From BNXB01 sp031556375 (GTDB lineage Bacteria; Bacteroidota; Bacteroidia; Bacteroidales; Azobacteroidaceae): a DNA stretch of 64,000 bases. Where the stretch lies: assembly GCA_031556375.1 (NCBI GenBank), contig JAVBTA010000034.1, positions 1 through 64,000 of the forward strand, written 5' to 3'. The notes below the pieces were generated by a model. It did not search any database. It was not told the DNA's origin and saw nothing but the letters and a program-made list of their open reading frames with translations. Each line of letters opens with the position of its first letter. Within the stretch, counting starts at the first letter, position 1. Below are positions 35,117-46,380 of the stretch, piece by piece. The translations under genes and the position numbers were made by a program.

Positions 35117-36052
35117 GTGATGGAAAATACAAATAGAAGAAATTTTTTGAAAACAGGCCTGTCTGGAGTCGCCTTAGCAGCTGTAGCAGGAAATGTAAAC
35201 CTGAAGGCTGAAAATTCCGCTTCAACTCTTGAAGCGACAGAAGCTCAGGCAAAAAAAGTCGAATTGAAGCTTTCATTCCAGGAAGGAACAGCTCCGGGAA
35301 AGAACCTGGCTGAAAAGTTCGATTTCATGGAAAAATACAAAATCGTTGGTTTTGAACCGGGAGGACGTGGACTTTTAGCAAGGGTTCCTGAATTGAAGAA
35401 AGAACTTTCAGGTAGAAATATCAAGGTGAGCGCTATTTGCGCTGGTTTCGAAGGATTTATTCTTTCTACAGATCCTGCTATACGTCAGAAATGTATAGAT
35501 ACTATGCATGAGATTATTACAGCAGCTGGTGAATTAGGCTCGACAGGGGTGATTATCGTTCCTGCTTTTAATCATCAGAAACCGGTAATGCCTCATACTC
35601 AGGAAACCCGCGATTTCTTATGTGAAGAATTCAATGCATTAGGTGATTTTGCCGTACAAAACAATACAACAGTTATCCTGGAACCGCTGAATAGAAAAGA
35701 AACTTTCTATTTACGTCAGGTTGCGGATGCTGCATCTATCTGCCGCGATATTAATAACAAAGGAGTTACCTGCCTTGGTGATTTCTGGCACATGACATTC
35801 GAGGAGACTTCGGATTATGGTGCATTCATGTCAGCCGGTAAATATCTACAACACGTGCATATGGCTAGCCGTAAGCGCAGAAGTATGCCAGGTGAAGATG
35901 GTGATGCTGATAACTACATCGACGGCTTCAAAGCCCTCAAAATGCTGAATTATCAACATTATGTGAGCTTTGAATGCGGATGTAAAGGAGAACGGGAGGT
36001 TTTAGTTCCTGCCGCTGTTAAATTATTGCGTGAACAATGGGCTAAAGCCTGA
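35117..36052 (+). CDS. exported TIM-barrel sugar isomerase/epimerase-like protein
   Basis: A 311-residue protein of the AP_endonuc_2/xylose-isomerase-like family (hydroxypyruvate isomerase-like). A Tat signal (NRRNFLKTG) opens it. The barrel keeps the usual metal-binding set: Glu in ILEPLNR, Asp-x-x-His in GDFWHM, His in QHVHMAS and Glu in SFECG. It could act as an isomerase, epimerase or, as in keto-glycoside pathways, a lyase on oxidised sugars. It is last in the tetraheme-SUMF1/oxidoreductase cluster and directly abuts the convergent pyridoxamine kinase gene. Confidence 0.87.
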   Translation: MMENTNRRNFLKTGLSGVALAAVAGNVNLKAENSASTLEATEAQAKKVELKLSFQEGTAPGKNLAEKFDFMEKYKIVGFEPGGRGLLARVPELKKELSGRNIKVSAICAGFEGFILSTDPAIRQKCIDTMHEIITAAGELGSTGVIIVPAFNHQKPVMPHTQETRDFLCEEFNALGDFAVQNNTTVILEPLNRKETFYLRQVADAASICRDINNKGVTCLGDFWHMTFEETSDYGAFMSAGKYLQHVHMASRKRRSMPGEDGDADNYIDGFKALKMLNYQHYVSFECGCKGEREVLVPAAVKLLREQWAKA

Positions 36053-36910
36053 TCAGACTAAATTCAGGTCTTTCAAAAAGTCCGGAATAGTTTGTTCGAA
36101 ATTAACCCCGAAACGAATATCAGTTTGAGCATCTGCCGTGCGTTGGATGCTCTTTGTTGTAAAACGAACAGCGATTTCAGTTGCCTGATGGAGATCGAAG
36201 TCGTTCATAAGTGCTGCAACTAGCGCGCTTCCGAATACATCGCCGGTACCATGATAGTATCCGGGGATGCGTTTTGAGAAGGCATAGGAGATTTCATCTA
36301 CAGAATGAACATAAGAAGCTGCTCCAAGGTGTGCATCGTCAAAAAAGACTCCGGTCAATACAACACGGTCAGGCCCCAGGGCAGCTAATTTTTTTAGTAC
36401 ATCTTCGATATATGCTTCGGTATATGGTCCGGGATTATATTCTTCTCCGATTAATAACGACGCTTCCGTCAGGTTAGGCATTATAATATCCGCTTTTTTA
36501 CAGACATTTCTCATACCTACAGCGAATTCGGGAGTGAAAATTTTATAAAGTTCGCCATTATCAGCCATTACCGGGTCTACAACAATAAGATTATCTTCAG
36601 TTTTGAATTTTTCGAAAAATTCAATTACAATATCCTGTTGTTCAAATGAACCTAAAAATCCTGTATAAATAGAATCAAATTTAAGATCCAACGATTTCCA
36701 GTGATCGGTGATCGGACGCATATCATCTGTTAGATCACGGTAAGTAAAACCGGTGAAACCTCCTGTATGCGTAGATAATACAGCAGTAGGCATCACTACG
36801 GTTTCTACTCCCGTAGAAGAAATAATAGGTAATGCTACAGTTAAAGAACACCTTCCAAAGCCGGAGATGTCATGAATAGCTGCGACTCTTTTTTGTCTGG
36901 TTGATTTCAT
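36053..36910 (-). CDS. pdxY: pyridoxamine kinase (PfkB family)
   Basis: Phosphorylates pyridoxal or pyridoxamine in vitamin B6 salvage. The 285 residues show the family N-terminus IHDISGFGRCSLTVALPI, the STHTGGFTGFT substrate segment, VVDPVMADNG, and the catalytic/anion-hole GTGDVF. The PdxK versus PdxY split is not certain from sequence alone. Convergent with the isomerase-like gene with no bases between stop codons. Confidence 0.88.
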   Translation of the reverse strand: MKSTRQKRVAAIHDISGFGRCSLTVALPIISSTGVETVVMPTAVLSTHTGGFTGFTYRDLTDDMRPITDHWKSLDLKFDSIYTGFLGSFEQQDIVIEFFEKFKTEDNLIVVDPVMADNGELYKIFTPEFAVGMRNVCKKADIIMPNLTEASLLIGEEYNPGPYTEAYIEDVLKKLAALGPDRVVLTGVFFDDAHLGAASYVHSVDEISYAFSKRIPGYYHGTGDVFGSALVAALMNDFDLHQATEIAVRFTTKSIQRTADAQTDIRFGVNFEQTIPDFLKDLNLV

Positions 36911-36947
36911 TTCCTAAGTCAGTTGATTAAAAAGTGTATTTGATTAT

Positions 36948-40259
<3,312 letters not shown>

Positions 40260-40285
40260 AGTATATTTTATATTTTATTTTTTAA

Positions 40286-40316
40286 GTAATAAGTTGTAAT
40301 TTTTACGTAATAAGTT
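40286..40316. repeat. two direct repeats upstream of secA
   Basis: GTAATAAGTT occurs at 40286-40295 and again at 40307-40316, with starts 21 bases apart (two helix turns). They lie 27-57 bases upstream of the secA start, in the gap after the pseudo-phosphatase gene. They could be a regulator site, but in this AT-rich gap chance is possible. Confidence 0.3.
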
Positions 40317-40337
40317 TATCCGGTACGTATAAGAATT

Positions 40338-41906
40338 TCAGTGTAAAAATTCTTGTAACGGGATTTCTTTACTCGCATTTGGTGGTCTGATCCTTAATAT
40401 ATGAGATATGGTAGGAGCCACTTCTACTGCTTTTACCGGCCTGTAAACATGTTGTTTAGGTATATTGTTTCCGAAAAATATCAATGGAGAAATAACTGCA
40501 TTGTTTTGTACGATTTTAGTCTCCGGACTATTTTCATTTACAACAACCCAACCAGGTTGTAGTTCAACGAAGATATGTCCACTGAGCTTTTTACTCATTC
40601 CACGGCGGAAAGCGTTCCGTCCGGCAGCTTGTTCTTCGAAAAACATTTCAGATGATGTAGCAACGTCTTGGACTCCTGAGAATTGCAATACGAAATCAGC
40701 AGACTCTTTCAGGATAGTGGCCCAATCCAGTTTCAGGTCATCTATATATTTTTTATTCAAATAAATTTGATTATCGTAATAACCTAATACCCAATTGGCT
40801 TGTCCATGCAAAGCCATCAGATACATGTTGAGTAGGGCTGTACAACGGCTTGGGAAAAATTCTCCGGCAGGTTTGAATCCGGATAGTCGATCGGTTTTTG
40901 ATTCGAAATAGCCGGTAGAGGTCAATACAACCAATGTGTTTTTAAGCCCGACTTTCTGTTCTACCAGATCCAGCAAACGCTCTATTTCTTTGTCTAAACG
41001 ATAATAGGTGTCCTGTATTTCCCATCCGTATTCATCACTTCCATTGTCTTTGTAATTTCCTGCGTAGTAGGTGATTGAAAGTAAATCGGGATTGATTCGT
41101 TTGCCGAAGTCAGCAAATTCGAAGAACTTTGCTGCCAAAGCGGTTACCTCTGAATTAATCAGGGGTGTTTGTTTGATTTTTAGAAACTTATCTTTATCTC
41201 CTTTGATGAAATCGTACTTGAAAGGAGCTGTACTTTTTGTGTATGGAAAAGCATTGTAACTTCCTAAAGCAGGAGTCCACTGTGCATCCGATTTATTGAT
41301 TGTAATTTCAGAATTATTGTAGCGATCTACATACCAGGGGATTCCTTTGTAATATGTAGTCGTGGCCCATTTTCCGTTATAGTCGTCCAACCAGAATGCA
41401 GCATTTGCGTAACGCCCGACAGAAAGCAGGGATGCAAGGGCGTTCGGAGCAATAGAGAAAACATCGCTTTTCCCATTTGAAGCCATTTTTAGTTCATCGC
41501 CAATGGTAGAAGCCGTCAGGGCAAGAGGAGAAAAGTTTTCGGAAGTAAAATTACCGATATAGTCTTTGTCGTAAATAATAGAAAGTTCCCTTTTACTTTC
41601 AAAATCATATTTTTTACTTCCTATAATATTATGATGATATGGGTAAGTCCCTGTGTAAAGGGTTGCTACGGAAGATGCCTGATTCACATTCGGAAAATCG
41701 TATTGCATCTGATGATATACCAGCCCTTCATTCAGGAGGCGTTTGAATCCCCGTTCACCGAACGACGGACTGAAATATTGAAGATAGTCCCCACGTAATT
41801 GATCTACGGTAATTGTAACTACCAGTTTTGGAACATCGGCCGGGTGTTGAGCATGAGCTCCAACGATAGTAAAAATGGCAATCAGTGAGGTTATAACTTT
41901 ATTCAT
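40338..41906 (-). CDS. alkaline-phosphatase-fold protein lacking catalytic residues
   Basis: A 522-residue exported protein (signal peptide 1-19, ending GAHAQ) with the overall layout of PafA-type alkaline phosphatase/phosphodiesterase: LVVTITVDQLRGDYL, YTGTYPYHHNI, the ANAAFWLDD segment and PDLLSI. The active site appears lost. Only D35 is kept. The Thr nucleophile segment (PGH type) reads NQASSV (75-80). The D and H of the usual TDYVGH are N284 and N288. The DH of TADHG is T331-G332. The late His ligands are gone. It is probably a binding or structural protein. It overlaps the DUF4105 gene by 4 bases. Confidence 0.8.
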   Translation of the reverse strand: MNKVITSLIAIFTIVGAHAQHPADVPKLVVTITVDQLRGDYLQYFSPSFGERGFKRLLNEGLVYHQMQYDFPNVNQASSVATLYTGTYPYHHNIIGSKKYDFESKRELSIIYDKDYIGNFTSENFSPLALTASTIGDELKMASNGKSDVFSIAPNALASLLSVGRYANAAFWLDDYNGKWATTTYYKGIPWYVDRYNNSEITINKSDAQWTPALGSYNAFPYTKSTAPFKYDFIKGDKDKFLKIKQTPLINSEVTALAAKFFEFADFGKRINPDLLSITYYAGNYKDNGSDEYGWEIQDTYYRLDKEIERLLDLVEQKVGLKNTLVVLTSTGYFESKTDRLSGFKPAGEFFPSRCTALLNMYLMALHGQANWVLGYYDNQIYLNKKYIDDLKLDWATILKESADFVLQFSGVQDVATSSEMFFEEQAAGRNAFRRGMSKKLSGHIFVELQPGWVVVNENSPETKIVQNNAVISPLIFFGNNIPKQHVYRPVKAVEVAPTISHILRIRPPNASKEIPLQEFLH

Positions 41907-43084
41907 TTCTTCTCTAACTTTTTATCAATTAGCAACTTGTATCCGGAGCTGATCCAAAGACAAAGTATGAACGGGATACAGGCTGTATTTAATTCCTGTG
42001 GGATAAAATGCCATCCTAGCAAAATACCCGACAAAAGTACTAAATTACTCCAATGATACCATCGTATAAACCTATAAGTTTTCTTAAAAAAGTATCCGGC
42101 TACAGGAATAAAGTGCAGTGGATGCACCCATAACAAGTTCCAGTTGTATGATGTACAGGGGTGTGAGGATATAAATGTCATAAATGCGACAATACACCCG
42201 GCAATAGCGGCGTTGAGGAACATGAGAGCAAAAAAGAAACGGAAACTTCTTTTTATAAAACACCCTACAATGGCAAAAACCAAACAATGAATGACCATTA
42301 TAATCCCTAATCTCATAGGGTTACTCCATGATTTTGAGGTGATTGGTTCAGTGTTTATAATTGTTTTTTTAGAAGAAACAATAGAATGTTGTTGTAAACT
42401 GTCATTCTCGACGTAAGCCTTATTGAGCGCCTTCATCAGTTCGACAGGAAGAAATAACTCCGTACGTTTGGATATGGTCGAATCGGCTCCGCTTCCGATG
42501 ATCAGGTCTATTCCAAAATTTGTCCAAGGATAGGGAGCTGTACATTCGTGAATGAGGTCCCTTATTGTAATATCTTTTTCGTTTTTTTCGTAAACCAGTT
42601 TGCCTCCACAGTATTTTTCTATAATATCCCGTGGCCGGGTTGTACAGTTGTCAAAAAAGTAATTATAACGGTATTCCTTATTTTGTGGTTGCATGTTGAT
42701 AGTCAAGAAATTGATAATTTCTTCTTTTTCTTTTGAAGGAATATCTAAAATCTGTTCTACGACAGTGGATCGTCCTACGGTATAGTGATATTTGAAAAAG
42801 CGGAAGTCATCGACACTTATGGAATAATCCGTTTCACCTTTTACAAATCGATACATAAAGTTTGGCGAATCGAAATCAAAAGTGCCGTAATTATAAACTT
42901 TATCTATTTTTTCAGAAGGATTGAATATCCGTATCGCAGTGTGTCCAAATATTGTATAAACTCCATTCGGACGAGGCATTACTGTTAATAGGCTAATTTG
43001 AGTACTATCGCCTGAAATTGCATAAATAGAGAAAAATATGCTGTTAAGTGAGATGAAAATCAGAAAAAGTAGGATTCTTTTCAT
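41903..43084 (-). CDS. DUF4105 membrane protein (Lnb-like N-terminal domain)
   Basis: A 393-residue protein with a signal peptide (MKRILLFLIFISL), an N-terminal DUF4105 domain outside the cytoplasm (about 25-215), and four or five membrane helices in the C-terminal third. The domain keeps a His in TIFGHTAIRI and a Cys in FDNCTTRPRD, a pairing that suggests a papain-like hydrolase. The function is not known. The start is the ATG at 43082-43084; eleven further codons upstream are open but not signal-like. It is coupled by an ATGA overlap to the inactive-looking phosphatase. Confidence 0.83.
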   Translation of the reverse strand: MKRILLFLIFISLNSIFFSIYAISGDSTQISLLTVMPRPNGVYTIFGHTAIRIFNPSEKIDKVYNYGTFDFDSPNFMYRFVKGETDYSISVDDFRFFKYHYTVGRSTVVEQILDIPSKEKEEIINFLTINMQPQNKEYRYNYFFDNCTTRPRDIIEKYCGGKLVYEKNEKDITIRDLIHECTAPYPWTNFGIDLIIGSGADSTISKRTELFLPVELMKALNKAYVENDSLQQHSIVSSKKTIINTEPITSKSWSNPMRLGIIMVIHCLVFAIVGCFIKRSFRFFFALMFLNAAIAGCIVAFMTFISSHPCTSYNWNLLWVHPLHFIPVAGYFFKKTYRFIRWYHWSNLVLLSGILLGWHFIPQELNTACIPFILCLWISSGYKLLIDKKLEKK

Positions 43085-43143
43085 TTTATTTTTGATAGAA
43101 ACGGCACAAAAATACAAAATATTCTTGAGATATTTTCGGTATT

Positions 43144-43174
43144 TTTGTTTTTCGAAAAGAAATGATTATCTTTG
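43144..43174 (+). promoter_or_regulatory. promoter upstream of the nitroreductase gene
   Basis: TTTG (43144-43147), 19 bases, then TATCTTTG (43167-43174), a full Bacteroidota consensus. Transcription should start near 43181, giving a leader of about 127 bases that contains a 20-codon open frame. Confidence 0.7.
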
Positions 43175-43212
43175 TTGTTAGACTTGTTTTAAGTCAGAAT
43201 CATTTAACTGGA

Positions 43213-43275
43213 ATGTATATAATTGAATTACCCGGATTTACCAAAGAGCAATTGTTGAAAATTTTTGAAGAATAA
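43213..43275 (+). CDS. possible 20-codon leader ORF
   Basis: ATG at 43213 opens a 20-codon frame (MYIIELPGFTKEQLLKIFEE) ending in TAA, inside the leader of the nitroreductase mRNA. It looks like a small amphipathic peptide. No attenuator hairpin is evident between it and the next start at 43308. It could be a leader peptide, a remnant, or chance. Confidence 0.25.
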   Translation: MYIIELPGFTKEQLLKIFEE

Positions 43276-43307
43276 AAGTCGCATAATTAAATTTTAAATT
43301 ATTAATA

Positions 43308-43904
43308 ATGAAGAAAGCTTTTTTACTAATTGTCATTTCTTGTTTTGGCATGAGTTTATTTGCTCAGGATATTCAACTTCCGGCTCCTCAGAAAAAAGGA
43401 GGAAAACCTTTGATGGAAGCTATCAATCAACGTCAAACGACTCGTACATTTTCAGATAAAGATCTTGATTTACAAACTATCTCCAATTTGATGTGGGTAG
43501 CTTATGGTTACAATCGTGAAGATAAACTGGTGATTCCAACAGCATTGAATAAACAACAATTTGAGGTGTATATAACTTTGAAAAGTGGCGTGTATCTGTA
43601 TAATGGAAAAGCTAACAAGTTAATCCTGAAAGTGAAAGGTGATCATCGCAAATCGGCAGGGAAACAAGATTTTGTAGCTACAGCTCCATTGAATTTTATT
43701 TATGTCGTGAATACTGAAATCCTTGATTCTTCAGTAGAATGTGGTTGTATGGTTCAAAATGTATATTTATATTGCTCATCAGCTGGCTTGGGAACGGTTG
43801 TCAGAGGAATGTTCGATCAGAATGAATTGAAAAAACTTTTAAATTTGGGAGAAAAAAAGAAAGTGGTATTATGCCAGACAGTAGGATATAACTCTGGTAA
43901 ATAA
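43308..43904 (+). CDS. exported nitroreductase-family protein (SagB/ThcOx type)
   Basis: A 198-residue flavin-type protein with a signal peptide (1-20, ending LFAQ). The nitroreductase N-terminal motif QRQTTRTFSDKDLDLQTISN and the ISNLMWVAYGYNR segment are clear, and the C-terminal QTVGYNSG fits the FMN site. The family covers nitroreductases and SagB-type dehydrogenases; the substrate is unknown. Export is notable, because FMN would have to be loaded outside the cytoplasm. It is single-gene, with its own promoter and terminator. Confidence 0.85.
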   Translation: MKKAFLLIVISCFGMSLFAQDIQLPAPQKKGGKPLMEAINQRQTTRTFSDKDLDLQTISNLMWVAYGYNREDKLVIPTALNKQQFEVYITLKSGVYLYNGKANKLILKVKGDHRKSAGKQDFVATAPLNFIYVVNTEILDSSVECGCMVQNVYLYCSSAGLGTVVRGMFDQNELKKLLNLGEKKKVVLCQTVGYNSGK

Positions 43905-43923
43905 TAGTTTTTTATATAATATT

Positions 43924-44002
43924 CCACGGCAGAGAGATTTCACCCGGAAAAAATCCGACCTCACACCTTACAAAAATGAAATCTCTTTTGTCGTGGTTTT
44001 TT
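43924..44002 (+). terminator. long imperfect terminator of the nitroreductase gene
   Basis: CCACGGCAGAGAGATTTCA (43924-43942) pairs imperfectly with 43977-43996, and six Ts follow at 43997-44002. The long loop also carries a small hairpin. Position and T-run fit an intrinsic terminator. Confidence 0.7.
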
Positions 44003-44028
44003 ATGTTTTTAAGTTTCAAGAAAATTAT

Positions 44029-44036
44029 TACCTTTG
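44029..44036 (+). promoter_or_regulatory. -7 element of the iorAB operon
   Basis: TACCTTTG is an exact TAnnTTTG match, 33 bases before the iorA ATG. A weak T-rich -33 lies near 44006-44010. Confidence 0.5.
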
Positions 44037-44069
44037 ACGGATAAATTATTTTAGAAGATAATAAATAGC

Positions 44070-45668
44070 ATGGAAAAACAACTCTTTTTAGGGGATGAAG
44101 CAATCGCCCAAGCCGCTATTGATGCGGGATTATCTGGCGTTTATTCTTATCCGGGAACTCCTTCTACAGAAATTACCGAATATATTCAGGCTTCAAAAAT
44201 CGCAAATGAATTAGGTATTCACTCCCGTTGGTGTGTAAATGAAAAAACAGCATTGGAAACGGCACTAGGTATGTCATATGCCGGGAAACGGGTTCTTTCC
44301 TGTATGAAACATGTTGGACTGAATGTCGCTGCCGATGCTTTTATGAATATTGCGATGTCAGGTATTAATGGGGGCATGATCATCATTACAGCAGATGATC
44401 CCTCTATGCACTCTTCTCAAAATGAACAGGATAATAGAGTTTATGGAAATTTTGCCATGATCCCGATGTTTGAGCCTTCCAACCAACAGGAAGCTTACGA
44501 TATGGTGTATGAAGGATATGATTTTTCCGAAAAAATGGGTTATCCGGTGTTATTGCGTATCACGACACGTATGGCACACTCGCGCGCGGGAGTTATAACC
44601 CGTGAAAGAAAAGCTGAAAATAAATTAAATATTCCGGGGGATGCCCGTCAACGTTTTGTGTTGTTACCGGCAAATGCCCGTAAACAATTCAAAGTATTGC
44701 TCGAGAAACAGGATTTGTTTGTAAAAGCTTCGGAAGAATCTAAGTACAATCAATATTTTGACGCTCCTAATAAGAAGTTAGGTATCATTGCTTGTGGTAT
44801 TGCATTTAATTATTTACAAGAAAATTATCCTGATGGTTTTGAACATCCGGTATTGAAAATAAGCCAGTATCCGCTTCCTAAGAAACAATTGATACGTTTG
44901 GTTGATGAATGTGATGAAATTCTGGTGTTGGAAGATGGTTTTCCTGTTGTAGAAGAACAATTAAAGGGTTATTTGGGCCTTGGAGTTAAAGTCCACGGAC
45001 GTTTGGACGGAACTCTTCAACGTGATGGGGAACTCAATCCTGATAAAGTTAAAAAGGCATTAGGGAAAGAGGTGCAATCTTATTATTTTGTTCCGGAAGT
45101 AGTTGAAATGCGACCACCTGCACTATGTGTCGGTTGTGGTCACCGTGACGTGTATGAAGCTTTGAATGAGGTGCTTAAAGAATATGAATCACCTAAAGTT
45201 TTCAGTGATATAGGTTGTTATACCCTTGGAGCATTACCTCCTTTCCGTGCAATTGATACCTGTATCGACATGGGTGCTTCCATTACAATGGCAAAAGGCG
45301 CTTCTGATGCAGGAGTATTCCCTGCTGTTGCCGTAATCGGAGACTCTACATTTACTCACTCGGGTATGACCGGTTTATTGGATTGTGCCAATGAAAATAC
45401 TAATATGGTTATCATTATTTCGGATAATGAAACTACAGGTATGACCGGAGGACAGGATTCTGCCGGAACAGGCCGTATTCATGATATTTGTAAAGGAATC
45501 GGAGTCGTCCCCGAACATTTACGGGAAATTGTTCCTCTAAAGAAAAATTATGAGGACATGAAAGCTATGATTCGTGAAGAAATCGAGTACAAAGGCCTTT
45601 CTGTAATCGTACCGTGCCGTGAATGTATTCAAACCCATGCAAAAAAAGCCAAAGCGGCCAGAAAATGA
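44070..45668 (+). CDS. iorA: indolepyruvate ferredoxin oxidoreductase alpha subunit IorA
   Basis: Decarboxylates aryl pyruvates (from Trp, Phe, Tyr) to aryl-acetyl-CoA, passing electrons to ferredoxin. It has 532 residues. The N-terminal half has YPGTPSTEIT and the C-terminal half binds thiamine diphosphate (GDSTFTHSG, SDNETTGMTGGQ). Cysteines for one internal 4Fe-4S cluster are kept (LCVGCGH, DIGCYTLG, VPCREC). The C-terminal two-cluster ferredoxin domain of archaeal IorA is absent; the protein ends soon after CREC. It overlaps iorB by ATGA. Confidence 0.92.
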   Translation: MEKQLFLGDEAIAQAAIDAGLSGVYSYPGTPSTEITEYIQASKIANELGIHSRWCVNEKTALETALGMSYAGKRVLSCMKHVGLNVAADAFMNIAMSGINGGMIIITADDPSMHSSQNEQDNRVYGNFAMIPMFEPSNQQEAYDMVYEGYDFSEKMGYPVLLRITTRMAHSRAGVITRERKAENKLNIPGDARQRFVLLPANARKQFKVLLEKQDLFVKASEESKYNQYFDAPNKKLGIIACGIAFNYLQENYPDGFEHPVLKISQYPLPKKQLIRLVDECDEILVLEDGFPVVEEQLKGYLGLGVKVHGRLDGTLQRDGELNPDKVKKALGKEVQSYYFVPEVVEMRPPALCVGCGHRDVYEALNEVLKEYESPKVFSDIGCYTLGALPPFRAIDTCIDMGASITMAKGASDAGVFPAVAVIGDSTFTHSGMTGLLDCANENTNMVIIISDNETTGMTGGQDSAGTGRIHDICKGIGVVPEHLREIVPLKKNYEDMKAMIREEIEYKGLSVIVPCRECIQTHAKKAKAARK

Positions 45669-46267
45669 AAAACAATGAAACAACAAAATCAATGAAAACA
45701 GATATCATATTAGCAGGGGTAGGTGGACAAGGAATCCTTTCTATCGCAGCAGTAATTGGTCAGGCTGCTTTGCAAAACGGGTTGTACATGAAACAATCAG
45801 AAGTGCATGGAATGAGCCAACGTGGTGGTGATGTACAATCCCACCTTAGAATCAGTGATAAACCGGTTGCATCGGATTTAATCCCATTGGGTTCTGCAGA
45901 TATTATAATTTCCCTGGAACCAATGGAAGCGTTACGTTATCTTCCTTATTTGAAGAAAGATGGATGGGTCGTGACAAATTCCAAACCGTTTGAGAATATA
46001 CCAAATTATCCGGAAATGGAAGAGGTAATGAAGACTTACGAAGCATTACCTAATAAAGTTATCCTGGATGTAGAACAAATAGCAAAAGATTTAGGGGCTT
46101 CACGTTCAAGCAATATTGTAATGTTGGGTGCCGCTTCACCATACCTTGGAATTGATTTTTCGAAACTACAGGAAGGAATCCGCAGTATTTTCGGAAGAAA
46201 AGGAGAGGAAATTGTGGAATCGAATTTGAAAGCTTTAGAAGCTGGGAAAGAAGTTTCTAAAAAATGA
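45665..46267 (+). CDS. iorB: indolepyruvate ferredoxin oxidoreductase beta subunit IorB
   Basis: The 200-residue gamma-type domain subunit partner of IorA. It carries GVGGQGILSIAAVIGQAAL near the N-terminus and the SEVHGMSQRGGDVQSHLRIS motif of the 2-oxoacid oxidoreductase gamma domain. I start at 45665, where ATG overlaps the iorA stop; the open frame begins 14 codons earlier. Together they most likely degrade aromatic amino-acid keto acids in the cytoplasm. Confidence 0.92.
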   Translation: MKNNETTKSMKTDIILAGVGGQGILSIAAVIGQAALQNGLYMKQSEVHGMSQRGGDVQSHLRISDKPVASDLIPLGSADIIISLEPMEALRYLPYLKKDGWVVTNSKPFENIPNYPEMEEVMKTYEALPNKVILDVEQIAKDLGASRSSNIVMLGAASPYLGIDFSKLQEGIRSIFGRKGEEIVESNLKALEAGKEVSKK

Positions 46268-46380
46268 GAAGCTGAACTGTTTTATTTTGCAGTAAAGGGC
46301 AGAAAGCCCGTCAGAACTTAGCACAGGGTTTTAACCTGGTGTTAAATATATGCCAAGGGTATTTAATTATTTTAATTTAA
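46268..46380. repeat. gap between iorB and mutS2 with a degenerate palindrome
   Basis: The gap holds GGGCAGAAAGCCC and an imperfect CACAGGGTT/AACCTGGTG pair, resembling the CCCAGGGTT-type dispersed repeat found in many Bacteroidota (general knowledge). It may also serve as the iorAB terminator. No -7 element for mutS2 was fixed. Confidence 0.35.
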
